Below, piece by piece: positions 53,856-63,339 of a stretch of DNA of 64,000 nt; position 1 is the first letter of the stretch, and each line of letters begins with the position of its first letter. This DNA is from Edaphobacter lichenicola. GTDB taxonomy: Bacteria; Acidobacteriota; Terriglobia; Terriglobales; Acidobacteriaceae. Location: positions 744,001 to 808,000 of the forward strand of contig NZ_JACHDY010000001.1 of NCBI RefSeq assembly GCF_014201315.1, given 5' to 3'. The notes below the pieces were generated by a model. It saw nothing but the letters and a program-made list of their open reading frames with translations. It did no database searches and was not told the origin of the DNA. The translations under genes and the position numbers were made by a program.

Positions 53856-55892
53856 ATGGCCGACGACCGAAAACCGAAGGATCCGAAGGAACAGCCCGCG
53901 AAAAAGCCGTCGCAGGACGATGAGGTCGCGGGCAAAGCCTATGACGCGCGCCTCATGCGTCGCCTTCTGACTTATCTGAAGCCCTACAAGCTACAGACCG
54001 GTCTGTCCGCACTCACCATCTTCTTCAAGGCTTCGACCGACGTCATGGGGCCATATCTGGTCAAGGTCGCGGTCGACACCTATATGACCGACACGCCGCC
54101 GGCAAAGCTCTCCTGGCTTGCGCGTCATCTCAGCTCGCGCCCCATGACCGGCATCACGCAGATCGGTTGTCTTTATCTCGGTGCGCTGCTTCTCACTTAT
54201 GTGCTGGAGTTCGCGCAGACTTACATGATGCAGTGGACTGGCCAGAAGATTATGTTCGACCTTCGCAGCCAGATCTTCCGTCACCTGCAGCGCATGCAGC
54301 CCTCTTTCTTCGATCACAACCCTGTCGGCAAGCTCGTCACCCGTGTGACCTCGGACGTAGATGCGCTCAACGAGATGTTCACCTCCGGGGTGCTTGCCAT
54401 CTTCGAGGATATCTTCGTACTCCTCTTCATCGTTCTGATCATGCTGCGGATGAGCTGGCCTCTGGCTCTTCTGGCGCTCTCGGTCATCCCGGCGATTCTC
54501 TACGTCACCAAAATCTTTCGGCGGCACGTTCGCGACAGCTACCGCCGCCAGCGCGCCGCAACAGCTCGCATCAACTCCTTTACACAGGAGTACGTCTCGG
54601 GCATGTCCATCGTGCAGCTCTTTAACCGCGAGCGCCGGGCCTTCAACGACTACTCCTCCGTCAACGCCGAGAACAAGCAAGCGTGGACCGACGCCATTTT
54701 CGCGTACGCTGTTTACTACCCGGTGGTTGAGTTCCTCAGCTCTACGGCGATCGCGCTGGTGATCTGGCGTGGCGGCATCTCCGCGCTCCACTATCTTCAG
54801 GCGACGCAACTGCACGAACTGCAGCCGCTTCTGCACGCGCTGCCGAAGGCTGGCAGCGTCGTGACCGTTGGCATTCTGATCGCCTTCATCCAGTATGCGC
54901 AGCGCTTCTTCCGACCCATTCAGGATCTCAGCGAAAAGTACAACATCCTGCAAGCGGCCATGGCAGCCAGCGAACGCGTCTTCAACCTGCTGGATACCCA
55001 GCCGACTATCGTCTCGCCAGCCGCCCCGATCGTTGGAGATGACTCTGGCCGCGTCGAGTTCCGTAACGTCTGGTTTACCTATCAAAAACTCGATGAAGCA
55101 CAACACGCACGTATAGCCTCGGCAACCGAAGAAGAACTCAACACCTTCGCAGATATTGAATGGATTCTTCGCGGCGTATGCTTCACCGTCGAACCCGACG
55201 AAACTGCCGCCATCGTCGGCCATACTGGCGCCGGAAAAACCACCATCACTGGGCTAATGATGCGCTTCTATGACATTCAGCGCGGCAGCATCCTGGTCGA
55301 TGGCGTCGACGTCCGCGAGCAGGATCTGAAGAAGCTGCGCCAGCGCTTCGGCGTAGTTCTGCAGGACCCATTCCTTTTTACTGGCACCATCGCCGACAAC
55401 ATTCGCCTCGGCTCTAAATGGATTACCGACGAGCGGCTTGAACTGGCTGCGGACGAGGTCAACGTAGGGGACTTCATCCGTTCGCTCCCACTGCAATTCT
55501 CCGAACCGGTCCGCGAACGCGGCGCCACGCTCTCCACCGGCCAGAAGCAGCTCATCAGCTTCGCTCGTGCGCTCGCCCACGATCCCGGTATTCTCATCCT
55601 CGACGAGGCTACCTCCTCGGTCGACACCGACACCGAGCTTCGCGTCCGCCTTGCACTCTCCCGCATGATCACCGGGCGCACCTCGATCCTCATCGCGCAC
55701 CGTCTCTCGACGATCCAACGCGCCGATACCATCCTGGTCATGCACAAGGGTCAGCTTCGCGAACGCGGTACCCACCAGCAGTTGCTCACCGAACGCGGGC
55801 TTTACTGGAAGCTCTACCAACTCCAGTACCGCGACCAAGAGCTCGGCACGGGCAGCGACTCGATCCCTCTGGAACCACTCAGCGCCGACTAA
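53856..55892 (+). CDS. ABC exporter, permease-ATPase half-transporter
   Basis: 678 residues: a charged N-terminus, six membrane helices (about 45-345) and an NBD with Walker A GHTGAGKTT, Q-loop LQDPFLFTGT, signature LSTGQKQ (Gly to Thr at the third position), Walker B ILILDEATSSVD and H-loop IAHRLST. About 25 charged residues (ARIASATEEELNTF) are inserted early in the NBD between the first strands. Both occur in some multidrug-like subfamilies. Substrate unknown. Its stop overlaps that of the convergent hydrolase gene by four bases. Confidence 0.87.
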   Translation: MADDRKPKDPKEQPAKKPSQDDEVAGKAYDARLMRRLLTYLKPYKLQTGLSALTIFFKASTDVMGPYLVKVAVDTYMTDTPPAKLSWLARHLSSRPMTGITQIGCLYLGALLLTYVLEFAQTYMMQWTGQKIMFDLRSQIFRHLQRMQPSFFDHNPVGKLVTRVTSDVDALNEMFTSGVLAIFEDIFVLLFIVLIMLRMSWPLALLALSVIPAILYVTKIFRRHVRDSYRRQRAATARINSFTQEYVSGMSIVQLFNRERRAFNDYSSVNAENKQAWTDAIFAYAVYYPVVEFLSSTAIALVIWRGGISALHYLQATQLHELQPLLHALPKAGSVVTVGILIAFIQYAQRFFRPIQDLSEKYNILQAAMAASERVFNLLDTQPTIVSPAAPIVGDDSGRVEFRNVWFTYQKLDEAQHARIASATEEELNTFADIEWILRGVCFTVEPDETAAIVGHTGAGKTTITGLMMRFYDIQRGSILVDGVDVREQDLKKLRQRFGVVLQDPFLFTGTIADNIRLGSKWITDERLELAADEVNVGDFIRSLPLQFSEPVRERGATLSTGQKQLISFARALAHDPGILILDEATSSVDTDTELRVRLALSRMITGRTSILIAHRLSTIQRADTILVMHKGQLRERGTHQQLLTERGLYWKLYQLQYRDQELGTGSDSIPLEPLSAD

Positions 55893-56698
55893 TCTCCCGT
55901 CGGCAACTGCACCGCAGCCATCGTGGAAGACGTTCGTGCACTCCACTCAACGACCGGACGCCAGTATGCCTCTGTCGGAAAGTAGACCGGCCCATCGTGT
56001 GCAAATCCGGAGACGATGATCAGCTCTCCTTTCAACCCACAAGCCTCGTGGACTCGCTTCGCCATGTCCACCGGAAACAGTTGATCCCCATCACTGTGTA
56101 CGACTAGAACCGGAGTTGTTATTTCATTCAGCCGACGAAGGTTGTGCCAGACGTCCGGCATAGCATACGTCATCCAACGCCGAAACCCCATCGCGAGCGC
56201 CGCCTCGCGAAGTGTGGAATATCCCTGGCAAAGAATCACACCTTCAACCTCGATCGCCGGTGTGACAGCTAAGACCACCCCACTGCCAAGAGAAAAGCCC
56301 AGCAAGAAAATATATCGGTGCCCACGATCCTTCAACTCCCAATAGGCTGCAATCGCATCTTCTTCGCAATGCGTCACGCTCACTCTTCCGGAACTCGCGC
56401 CATATCCGGAGTAGTTGAACACAAGCGATGAGATGCCCATTGCCTTCAAAAGCTCCTGAACGCCACTCCAGTACTCAACCTGCTCACCAATCCCGTGGCA
56501 GATCAGAAACACCGGTGCGTCATCGCTCGCTCGAACATACACGGCAGACAGTTCCCTGCCACCGCTTCGGATAGTCAGACGCTGCTGGTCGAAAGCGAAC
56601 GCACCGAGCAAACGTTTCATCGAGCCATTCAGGCGGTCTCTTCGAAGAAACACACGGCCGACAATATCGAATGCAAGGGAAAGAATTCGGTCTCTCAT
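55889..56698 (-). CDS. Alpha/beta hydrolase
   Basis: 269 residues with a serine hydrolase core: ICHGIGEQ oxyanion loop, nucleophile S136 in GFSLGSG, acid in VVHSDGDQLFP and His in SGFAHDGPVY. The fold is like the acyl-thioesterase/dienelactone hydrolase group (DUF-type BAAT-like). No signal peptide. The ATG overlaps the YdeI-like stop by four bases (ATGA), so these two are coupled. Confidence 0.84.
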   Translation of the reverse strand: MRDRILSLAFDIVGRVFLRRDRLNGSMKRLLGAFAFDQQRLTIRSGGRELSAVYVRASDDAPVFLICHGIGEQVEYWSGVQELLKAMGISSLVFNYSGYGASSGRVSVTHCEEDAIAAYWELKDRGHRYIFLLGFSLGSGVVLAVTPAIEVEGVILCQGYSTLREAALAMGFRRWMTYAMPDVWHNLRRLNEITTPVLVVHSDGDQLFPVDMAKRVHEACGLKGELIIVSGFAHDGPVYFPTEAYWRPVVEWSARTSSTMAAVQLPTGD

Positions 56699-57363
56699 CT
56701 TTTTGCCGCCTTCAGGCAGTCTTCCACCAACTTCTTCACTCGTCTCTCCCGCGCCTCAGGGCTTTGATAATAAAAGATCGCGAGCAGACCGCTCCTCCTC
56801 TGCGTCTCCGTCAGTAACTCCCACCCTCTGCGCGCTGCCGGCACCCGGTTAAAGGCAACTTCCAACACCGGCGGCAGCACCTTCTCTCCTTCCATGGTCA
56901 GCAACATCCGTTCGGCCATCTGCTCCGCCCGCCTCCTCCGAGCCTCTGGACTCTTCACCGCGCCCAACCACTTGCCCACCTCACGCTGCATCGACTCGCT
57001 CTGCTCTCCGTACCATCTGGCGAGCCTCTTCTCCTGCTTTAGCAGCCTTTCAAACTCGGGCGTCACGACCGCCTCGCGCTCGTCAAGGTCAGGCTCAATC
57101 TGGAGGTCGACCAACGCTCCGACTTTTGCCCCGGCCGCTCTCTGCATCTTCTTGTTCACCAGAACGAAGTGGCCGCCCTGTACAGCATCGCCAAACAGCG
57201 AAGTGCGAAAGACCTCGCCCCCCATTTCAACCTTTACCCGCAGACGAACCATCTTCTTCCAGGTCTTATCAACCTCAAACGGAAGCCGCACGATGATCCA
57301 ACCCAGCCCGTTATTGGCCGGCTCGAGTACTGCGCGAATCTTCTTAGCTGCACTTAAAGCCAT
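56695..57363 (-). CDS. YdeI/OmpD-associated family protein with DUF1905 domain
   Basis: 222 residues. The DUF1905 beta-barrel-like domain (about 15-95) contains FRTSLFGDAVQGGHFVLVNKKMQRAAG (quoted in parts: FRTSLFGDAVQGGHF and VLVNKKMQ). The C-terminal OmdA-type region (about 140-222) has SGLLAIFYYQSPEARERRVKKL. Function unknown; family members are tied to stress. GGAG five bases before ATG 57363 fixes the start, only about 20 bases from the divergent lpxB start. Confidence 0.82.
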   Translation of the reverse strand: MALSAAKKIRAVLEPANNGLGWIIVRLPFEVDKTWKKMVRLRVKVEMGGEVFRTSLFGDAVQGGHFVLVNKKMQRAAGAKVGALVDLQIEPDLDEREAVVTPEFERLLKQEKRLARWYGEQSESMQREVGKWLGAVKSPEARRRRAEQMAERMLLTMEGEKVLPPVLEVAFNRVPAARRGWELLTETQRRSGLLAIFYYQSPEARERRVKKLVEDCLKAAKR

Positions 57364-57381
57364 GCAATCTCCAGGATAAAA

Positions 57382-58665
57382 ATCTACACTGGATCCATTG
57401 CTACGAGTCCCAACCCGCGCATCTTCCTTTCGGCAGGCGAAGCCAGCGGTGACCACTATGGCGCCCAGATCCTGTCCGAACTTCGCAGCCGCCGACCAGG
57501 CCTCACGAGCTTCGGGCTCGGAGGCAAGGAGCTGGAAGAGGCCGGCCTTGAGCGCATCGTCCGCGCCGAGGATGTCGCCCATATGGGCATCACCGAGGTT
57601 ATCCGGCACATTCCTTACATTTATGGGGAGTACCGCCGCCTCGTGGCCGCCATCAAAAAGCGCCGCCCCGACGTCGCCATCCTGATCGACTTTCCCGATG
57701 TCAACCTCCGCCTTGCGCGCGAACTGAAAAAACTGGGTGTCCCGGTTATCTACTTCGTAAGTCCGCAACTCTGGGCCTGGAAGCGCCGCCGCCTCCGTTG
57801 GGTCCAGCAGCGCGTCGATCGCATGATGGTCATCTTTCCGTTTGAAGAGAAGTTCTACCGAGCCCGAGGCGTCGATGCCGTATTTGTCGGTCATCCCCTG
57901 GCTGAGCTTCCCAGGCCGACGGTCTCTCGCGGAGATTACGCCGCAGCCCATGGCCTCGACCCGGCCAGGCAGTGGATCGCACTCTTACCGGGCAGTCGCT
58001 GGAAAGAGATCACCGCCAACTTAGAGGCAATGATCGAGTTGGCTCACCAACTCTCTTCCGGGTTCGAGTTCCTATTGCCCGTAGCTGCCACGATTGATCG
58101 CCAAAAGCTGGAGTCCTATATCGCCGGCCCCGACGAATGGTGGCCCGCGAAGCCTGAGTCCGACCTGAAGCGTCTGCATTTCCATCTCGTGCCGGACGCT
58201 CGCGACGCTCTCCACCACGCCCGCGCCAGCGTCGTCGCCAGCGGCACAGCCACGGTCCAGGCGGCGGTCATTGGAAACCCCTTTGTCGTTGTCTACCGCG
58301 TCTCCCCCGTCACCTTTCGGTTGGCAAAACATCTCGTCCACTACCCTCCCGAGATTTGGCCGCCCGCCCAGACCGATGCCGACGGCAACCTTCCGATCGC
58401 CATGGTCAACCTAATCGCCCGCCGCCGCATCGTGCCGGAGCTGCTGCAGGACCGGTTCACCGCCAAAGACGTGGCGGACGCGCTGGCTCCCCTGCTCGCC
58501 GACACCCCCCAGCGCCAGCAGATGATCGCCGATCTCGCAGAAATCCGCGATATCCTGCGTCCAGACTTGAATTCAGGCTCGATACAGGGGGTTTGCGATG
58601 GGGTCGAAGATCTGCTATCTCGAAGTACTCCCGCAGGTGGCCTAAATGTAACGGCAAGCGTCTAA
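57382..58665 (+). CDS. lpxB: Lipid-A-disaccharide synthase LpxB with no canonical start codon
   Basis: 427 residues if begun at ATC 57382. GEASGD (UDP-binding) starts near residue 19 and IDFPDVN (the catalytic Asp region), FVSPQLWAWK and PLLPGSR-like LLPGSRWKE follow; the C-terminal HPLA and SGTATVQAAV motifs also fit. It joins UDP-diacylglucosamine to lipid X. Between the in-frame stop at 57355 and the ATG at 57583 there is no ATG, GTG or TTG, yet GEASGD lies there. ATC 57382 is five bases after AGGA; ATT 57397 is an alternative. The start is therefore tentative. Confidence 0.85.
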   Translation: MYTGSIATSPNPRIFLSAGEASGDHYGAQILSELRSRRPGLTSFGLGGKELEEAGLERIVRAEDVAHMGITEVIRHIPYIYGEYRRLVAAIKKRRPDVAILIDFPDVNLRLARELKKLGVPVIYFVSPQLWAWKRRRLRWVQQRVDRMMVIFPFEEKFYRARGVDAVFVGHPLAELPRPTVSRGDYAAAHGLDPARQWIALLPGSRWKEITANLEAMIELAHQLSSGFEFLLPVAATIDRQKLESYIAGPDEWWPAKPESDLKRLHFHLVPDARDALHHARASVVASGTATVQAAVIGNPFVVVYRVSPVTFRLAKHLVHYPPEIWPPAQTDADGNLPIAMVNLIARRRIVPELLQDRFTAKDVADALAPLLADTPQRQQMIADLAEIRDILRPDLNSGSIQGVCDGVEDLLSRSTPAGGLNVTASV

Positions 58666-58710
58666 CCAATCGACCGCTGTACCATGATGTTTTGAGGAAT
58701 CTTAGCTCGC

Positions 58711-60693
58711 ATGGCCGCTCTCTTCCGCATCCTTCGAACGACACCCACGAGAGTGCTCTCTCTCTGCCTCCTCACAGCTACAGGCTGGGCCGCGCCCGTC
58801 AAACCCCAGCTGCAGATCACCAGCTACCTCATCAGCGCCGACCTTGACCCCTCCCTCAATCACCTCAGCGCTACCGCCGACGTCACCTTCACCGCTCTTG
58901 AAGATCTCTCCACCCCCACCTTCGAGCTGAACAACGGCCTTCAAATCACCAAGGTCACCGACGCTCAGGGCCATCCTCTCGAATCCGAACGCCTTACCAA
59001 CAACAGTACGGTCCGCTTTACCCTGGCCACGCCTCTACGGAAGGGAACAAGCACCACCTATCACTTCGAGTACTCCGGGACCCTAAAAGGCGCCGAGACC
59101 AGCCCGGTCGAAGGCATCAAGCTCGCCTCCGTCGAAGACCCGATCAGCATCCTCCTCTACGCCGGGCGCTGGTTCCCCATGACCGGCCTCTTCACCAACC
59201 GGTTCACCGCCGAGATGCACATCCGGGTCCCTTCGGACGAGCGCGTCGTAGGCTCAGGCAGTGGAGTCGCCGCAGCAAAGAGCCTCCCTGGCAATCGCAC
59301 GGAGCACACCTTCAAGTGGTCCAAACCCGGCTTCCCCGGCACCATCATCGCAGGTAAGTTTCTTGAGCCGATCACCGCCGGGAACATGCGCGTCTACGTC
59401 ACCGAAAAACACAAAGACCACGCCCACGACTTCGGCAGCCTGGGTGAGCGCGAATATCTCTTCCTGTCCGGCACCTTCGGCCAGCCCGAATCTACCCGCA
59501 TGAACCTGGTCGAGCTGCCTGACGACGCCGTCTCCGCTGCCTGGGCGCCGGAGATCGCCGCTATCGCAGGCAATCGAATTGCAGCGCGCAATGAGCAACG
59601 GCTGCTCTCCAATACCCTCGCCCATCAGTGGTGGGGCAGCCAGGTATCCCCCGCGACGATGAACGATGCCTGGATCACTAATGGCATGTCTCGCTATGCC
59701 GAGCTGATGTATCTGGAAGATTCTTCTGGCAAAAACGCCTTCCAGTCCGCCATCACCGACGTCTCTGCCGGCGCTCTTGCCTACGACACTGAGCCCCTGA
59801 CAACCATCGGCCGCCTCGATCCTTTCTCCCCGCAGTTCCAGTCCATGACCCTCGAAAAAGGCGCTATGGTCTTTCACATGCTTCGCTGGGAGATGGGCGA
59901 CGACGTCTTCACCAAGTTTCTCCGCGCCATTCTTTCGCAGTACACCGACAAGTCCGTCCACACCTCAAACGTCCAGACTTTAGCGGAAAAGGAATCGAAC
60001 CTACAGCTCGAGCCATTCTTTGCCCAGTGGCTCGACGGCACCGGCGCTCCTGCCTTCGCTGACAAGTACTCCGTCTTTCGTCTGGGCGACAATAAGGGCT
60101 TCCGCACCATAGGCGCCATCACTCAGGACCTCGATCTCTTCCGGATGCCGATTGAGCTCCGCATAGAAACCGACGGTAAAACCGAGATTCGTCGCGTCGA
60201 TATCTCCGGCTCCGACTCGCAGTACTCCATTGAAACCTTCGGCCGTCCCCGCCGCATCAGCATCGACCCTGACAACTGGCTGCTGAAGAGTACCCCCGAT
60301 CTTGCTGTCCGCGTCGCCGTCCTCCGTGGTCAGGAGCAGGTGGCTCAGGGGGATCTCACAGCTGCACTTATCGAATATCAAAAGGCTCTCGATGCCAACA
60401 AGAACAGCTCACTCGCTGCCTACCGCATAGGCGAAATCTTCTTCATGCAGCGCAACTACCAGTCCGCCGCCAATAGCTTCCGCGACGCACTCCGTGGCGA
60501 CGGCGATCCCAAGTGGGTTGAGGTCTGGAGTCATATTGAGCTGGGTCGCATCTTTGACGTCACCGGTCAGCGCGACCGCGCCGTCAATGAGTACCGGCTC
60601 GCGGTCCAGACCAATGACAACACCCAGGGTGCCGTCAACGAAGCCCGCGCCTCGATGCAGAAGCCCTATAAACGAGAGCAGACGGAGAACTGA
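58711..60693 (+). CDS. M1-peptidase-like protein lacking zinc-site residues, with C-terminal TPR
   Basis: 660 residues: signal peptide (about 1-27), M1-like beta and catalytic-like domain, and TPR helices (about 560-640, GDLTAALIEYQKALDANKN). At the HExxH site the sequence is N301-T302-L-A-H305, followed by QWWG; the third ligand Glu, 19 residues later, is N324; the Tyr of the YxKG motif is Leu (TLEKGAMV). Thus two zinc ligands, the catalytic Glu and Tyr are lost, yet the gene is intact. It is probably a binding or scaffold protein in the periplasm. It follows lpxB by 45 bases. Confidence 0.83.
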   Translation: MAALFRILRTTPTRVLSLCLLTATGWAAPVKPQLQITSYLISADLDPSLNHLSATADVTFTALEDLSTPTFELNNGLQITKVTDAQGHPLESERLTNNSTVRFTLATPLRKGTSTTYHFEYSGTLKGAETSPVEGIKLASVEDPISILLYAGRWFPMTGLFTNRFTAEMHIRVPSDERVVGSGSGVAAAKSLPGNRTEHTFKWSKPGFPGTIIAGKFLEPITAGNMRVYVTEKHKDHAHDFGSLGEREYLFLSGTFGQPESTRMNLVELPDDAVSAAWAPEIAAIAGNRIAARNEQRLLSNTLAHQWWGSQVSPATMNDAWITNGMSRYAELMYLEDSSGKNAFQSAITDVSAGALAYDTEPLTTIGRLDPFSPQFQSMTLEKGAMVFHMLRWEMGDDVFTKFLRAILSQYTDKSVHTSNVQTLAEKESNLQLEPFFAQWLDGTGAPAFADKYSVFRLGDNKGFRTIGAITQDLDLFRMPIELRIETDGKTEIRRVDISGSDSQYSIETFGRPRRISIDPDNWLLKSTPDLAVRVAVLRGQEQVAQGDLTAALIEYQKALDANKNSSLAAYRIGEIFFMQRNYQSAANSFRDALRGDGDPKWVEVWSHIELGRIFDVTGQRDRAVNEYRLAVQTNDNTQGAVNEARASMQKPYKREQTEN

Positions 60694-60706
60694 TTATCAT
60701 CAGGCG

Positions 60707-61948
60707 CTACTCGTACCGGAGCGCCTCGATGGGATCCAGGCTCGCTGCCTTCATCGCCGGAATCATCCCACTGATCGTTCCTACAATGATGAGAATTACC
60801 GTCGCCACCAGAACTGTGTTCGGCGAAATGACCAGATGAATATCCCCAGCCTCCGCGTTCGAGGCCAGTGCGCTATAGAAAGTAATTCTCCCCACGCCCT
60901 TCGCCACGGCGTACGCCAGGGCAATTCCGCCCACGCCGCCGACTCCCGAGATCACCAGAGCTTCAGCCAGAAACTGCAGCAAAATATGGCGTTTCCTTGC
61001 TCCCAACGCCTTCTCCACACCGATCTCGCGCGTTCTCTGCTGGACACTCACTAGCATAATGTTCATCAGACCGATGCCAGCAATCCCCAAGGTCAGTGCG
61101 CCGATAAACGACAGCAGCACCTGCAGCCCCAGCGAAATAATTCGAAACTGCGTCAATTGCTCCATGATGTTCGCCACGAATACAGCGCGCCGATCGCTCG
61201 GCCTGTAACCATGGGCCACCGCGAGGGTCTTGCGCAGCGCCTCCTCAACCATCTTCGGATCGCCCTTGTAGTCCAGCCAGATGCCATCGAGGTACTTTGT
61301 GTCTTTGATATCGCTCATCGTTGTGAGCGGCACATTCACCTGACGGTTGATGTCGCTGTCATCGCCCTCCTGCATCTTCGGCGTCATCACCCCCACTACT
61401 TCAAAGCTCACTCCGTTCAGCCGAATCTTCTCTCCTATGGGATACAGGCCCGAAAACAGCTTTGTCTTAGCCTCTGATCCGATCACAGTAACGTGCGCTC
61501 TCTGCTGCACATCCGCCTCAGTTATTGGCCGGCCCGCGGCGAGCTCCAGTCTCTGGATTGACTGCAGCTCCGGCGTAATCCCTGTGACATCCCAGCTATA
61601 ACTATGCAGATCGTTCTGTACTGGAACGGTCTTATCCACCGTCGGTGCCACGCGCATCACACCCGGCACCGTCTCCTGAATCCGTTCCACATCGTCCTGC
61701 GTCAGTCGGACCTGCACGCCGGCCTTTGATCCTCCCGCCTGCTCGCTGGTGCGCCCCGGAAAGACGCCGATCATGTTCGTTCCAAACTGCGCGAAGATGT
61801 TCTCGAACGCCCGTCCGAACCCCGCGCCATAGGCCAGCAGCAGCACTACCGTCGCGATGCCCCACGCCATGCCCACGATCGTAATCATCGTCCGACGGCG
61901 GTTATGTTTCATCGCCTCAACAGCCTGCCCCAGGATGTCACTCAGCAT
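60707..61948 (-). CDS. MacB/FtsX-type ABC permease (1)
   Basis: 413 residues: an N-terminal helix (about 20-40), a large periplasmic MacB_PCD domain (40-270) and three C-terminal helices with GLMNIMLVSVQQRTREIGVEKALGA (quoted in parts: GLMNIMLVSVQ and RTREIGVEKALGA), the FtsX coupling motif. MacB-type transporters push substrates by mechanotransmission. The usual ATPase partner is not encoded in the window. It follows permease (2) by four bases. Confidence 0.88.
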   Translation of the reverse strand: MLSDILGQAVEAMKHNRRRTMITIVGMAWGIATVVLLLAYGAGFGRAFENIFAQFGTNMIGVFPGRTSEQAGGSKAGVQVRLTQDDVERIQETVPGVMRVAPTVDKTVPVQNDLHSYSWDVTGITPELQSIQRLELAAGRPITEADVQQRAHVTVIGSEAKTKLFSGLYPIGEKIRLNGVSFEVVGVMTPKMQEGDDSDINRQVNVPLTTMSDIKDTKYLDGIWLDYKGDPKMVEEALRKTLAVAHGYRPSDRRAVFVANIMEQLTQFRIISLGLQVLLSFIGALTLGIAGIGLMNIMLVSVQQRTREIGVEKALGARKRHILLQFLAEALVISGVGGVGGIALAYAVAKGVGRITFYSALASNAEAGDIHLVISPNTVLVATVILIIVGTISGMIPAMKAASLDPIEALRYE

Positions 61949-61952
61949 GGTC

Positions 61953-63209
61953 TTATTCCTTTCGCAGCGCTTCCACAGGAGCGAGCATCGCAGCCTGTCT
62001 CGCCGGATAAAGCCCGGCCACTATTCCGCACAATGTCAGCGTCCCCATCGCCATTGCTGCCGACCATGGCACAAGGCGCGGCGGATCGAATCCCATATCG
62101 TTATTTCCGACTACCGAACCAAGCGCTGCCATCAGAGCCGCAGCGCCGATAATTCCAATGAATCCACTTAATGCCGTCAGCGTCAGGCCCTCAAGAAAGA
62201 ACTGAAAGAGGATGCTTCGATTGGTCGCACCCAGCGCCTTCCGCAGACCAATCTCTTTCGTCCGTTCAGTCACCGTCACCAGCATGATGTTGATGATTCC
62301 CACCGCGCCCAGAGCCAGCGTTACGATTCCGACGCCCCCGAGAAACACGTCCATCGCGGTAAAGATCAACCCTACCATCCGGTTCGACCTGATCGTATCC
62401 CACTCCTCGAACCCCTCTTTCCGAGCTGGATCGAAGCCATGCCGGGTCGCGATGACTTTATGTACTTCAGCCTTCGCGGTCTCGTTCAACTCTTCTGTCC
62501 GCGGCTGGTACTGGATTTGGGAGATCGAATCCTGCGGGATGTTGTCACCCGTCAGAGGAAAGAACTCCTGCATTGTGGTCAACGGAATGTAGATACGCTG
62601 ATTCAGCCCATCACTGTTGCCGCGGCCTACCTTCTTCGCCACCCCTATCACCTGAAACCGGTAGCCGTTCAACGTGATGACGGCACCGAGAGGCGGACGA
62701 CCCGGAAATAAAAGCCCCACCATCCTTTGTCCCAGCACCACCACCTGCCGCCGTTCAGCCAGGTCCTGCTGGTTCAAATAGCGGCCTTGCGCGATTGGAA
62801 GATTCGCAATCTCCGGATAGTTGAGTTCAACTCCCAATACCTGGCCGCCCGCACTCGAAAAATCGCTCACCTGTTTTAGATCACTACGATTGATAATCGA
62901 GGTGACGTTACGAACATCCGGCGCCTGCTCACGAATCGCGGCCGCATCGCTCATGGTCAGCTTGTACGGGCGCATCCCCACATGCTGCTCCGGCAGCACG
63001 GGGATCGTCCCACCCCACATCATGATCTCATCGGTGCCAAGCTCGGCGAGCCCCCTGCGCTGTCCCGAACGAAATCCTTCTCCAAGCCCGATCAACAGCA
63101 AAAGCGAGGCGACACCCCAGGCAATACCGAACATCGTCAGGAACGAACGCAGCTTGTTGGCACCGATCGAGCGGAATACCTGAGCGAAGATATTGATAAG
63201 AGCGCGCAT
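61953..63209 (-). CDS. MacB/FtsX-type ABC permease (2)
   Basis: 418 residues, the same layout as the neighbour (helix, periplasmic domain, three helices; RTKEIGLRKALGAT motif). It is a divergent tandem paralogue, probably from duplication, and the two may form a heterodimer. It is translated first in the pair. The ATPase must be elsewhere. Confidence 0.88.
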   Translation of the reverse strand: MRALINIFAQVFRSIGANKLRSFLTMFGIAWGVASLLLLIGLGEGFRSGQRRGLAELGTDEIMMWGGTIPVLPEQHVGMRPYKLTMSDAAAIREQAPDVRNVTSIINRSDLKQVSDFSSAGGQVLGVELNYPEIANLPIAQGRYLNQQDLAERRQVVVLGQRMVGLLFPGRPPLGAVITLNGYRFQVIGVAKKVGRGNSDGLNQRIYIPLTTMQEFFPLTGDNIPQDSISQIQYQPRTEELNETAKAEVHKVIATRHGFDPARKEGFEEWDTIRSNRMVGLIFTAMDVFLGGVGIVTLALGAVGIINIMLVTVTERTKEIGLRKALGATNRSILFQFFLEGLTLTALSGFIGIIGAAALMAALGSVVGNNDMGFDPPRLVPWSAAMAMGTLTLCGIVAGLYPARQAAMLAPVEALRKE

Positions 63210-63339
63210 AGCTATGGTTGGACGAAAGCTTCCCGAAGTTGTCTACGCAAAGTTGCGCAAACCAGTTCCCTTCCACCAATGAATTAACATCGGCAATCTT
63301 CGCTGACACAGAAAGGGATAAAATGCAACAGGAAAGCAA

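Noticed and set aside
53991-55223. 410-residue frame antisense to the ABC exporter
   Set aside because: Shadow of a gene with full ABC motifs on the other strand.
57583-58665. lpxB starting at the first ATG
   Set aside because: It would delete GEASGD and the first strands of the fold, which are encoded in frame just upstream.
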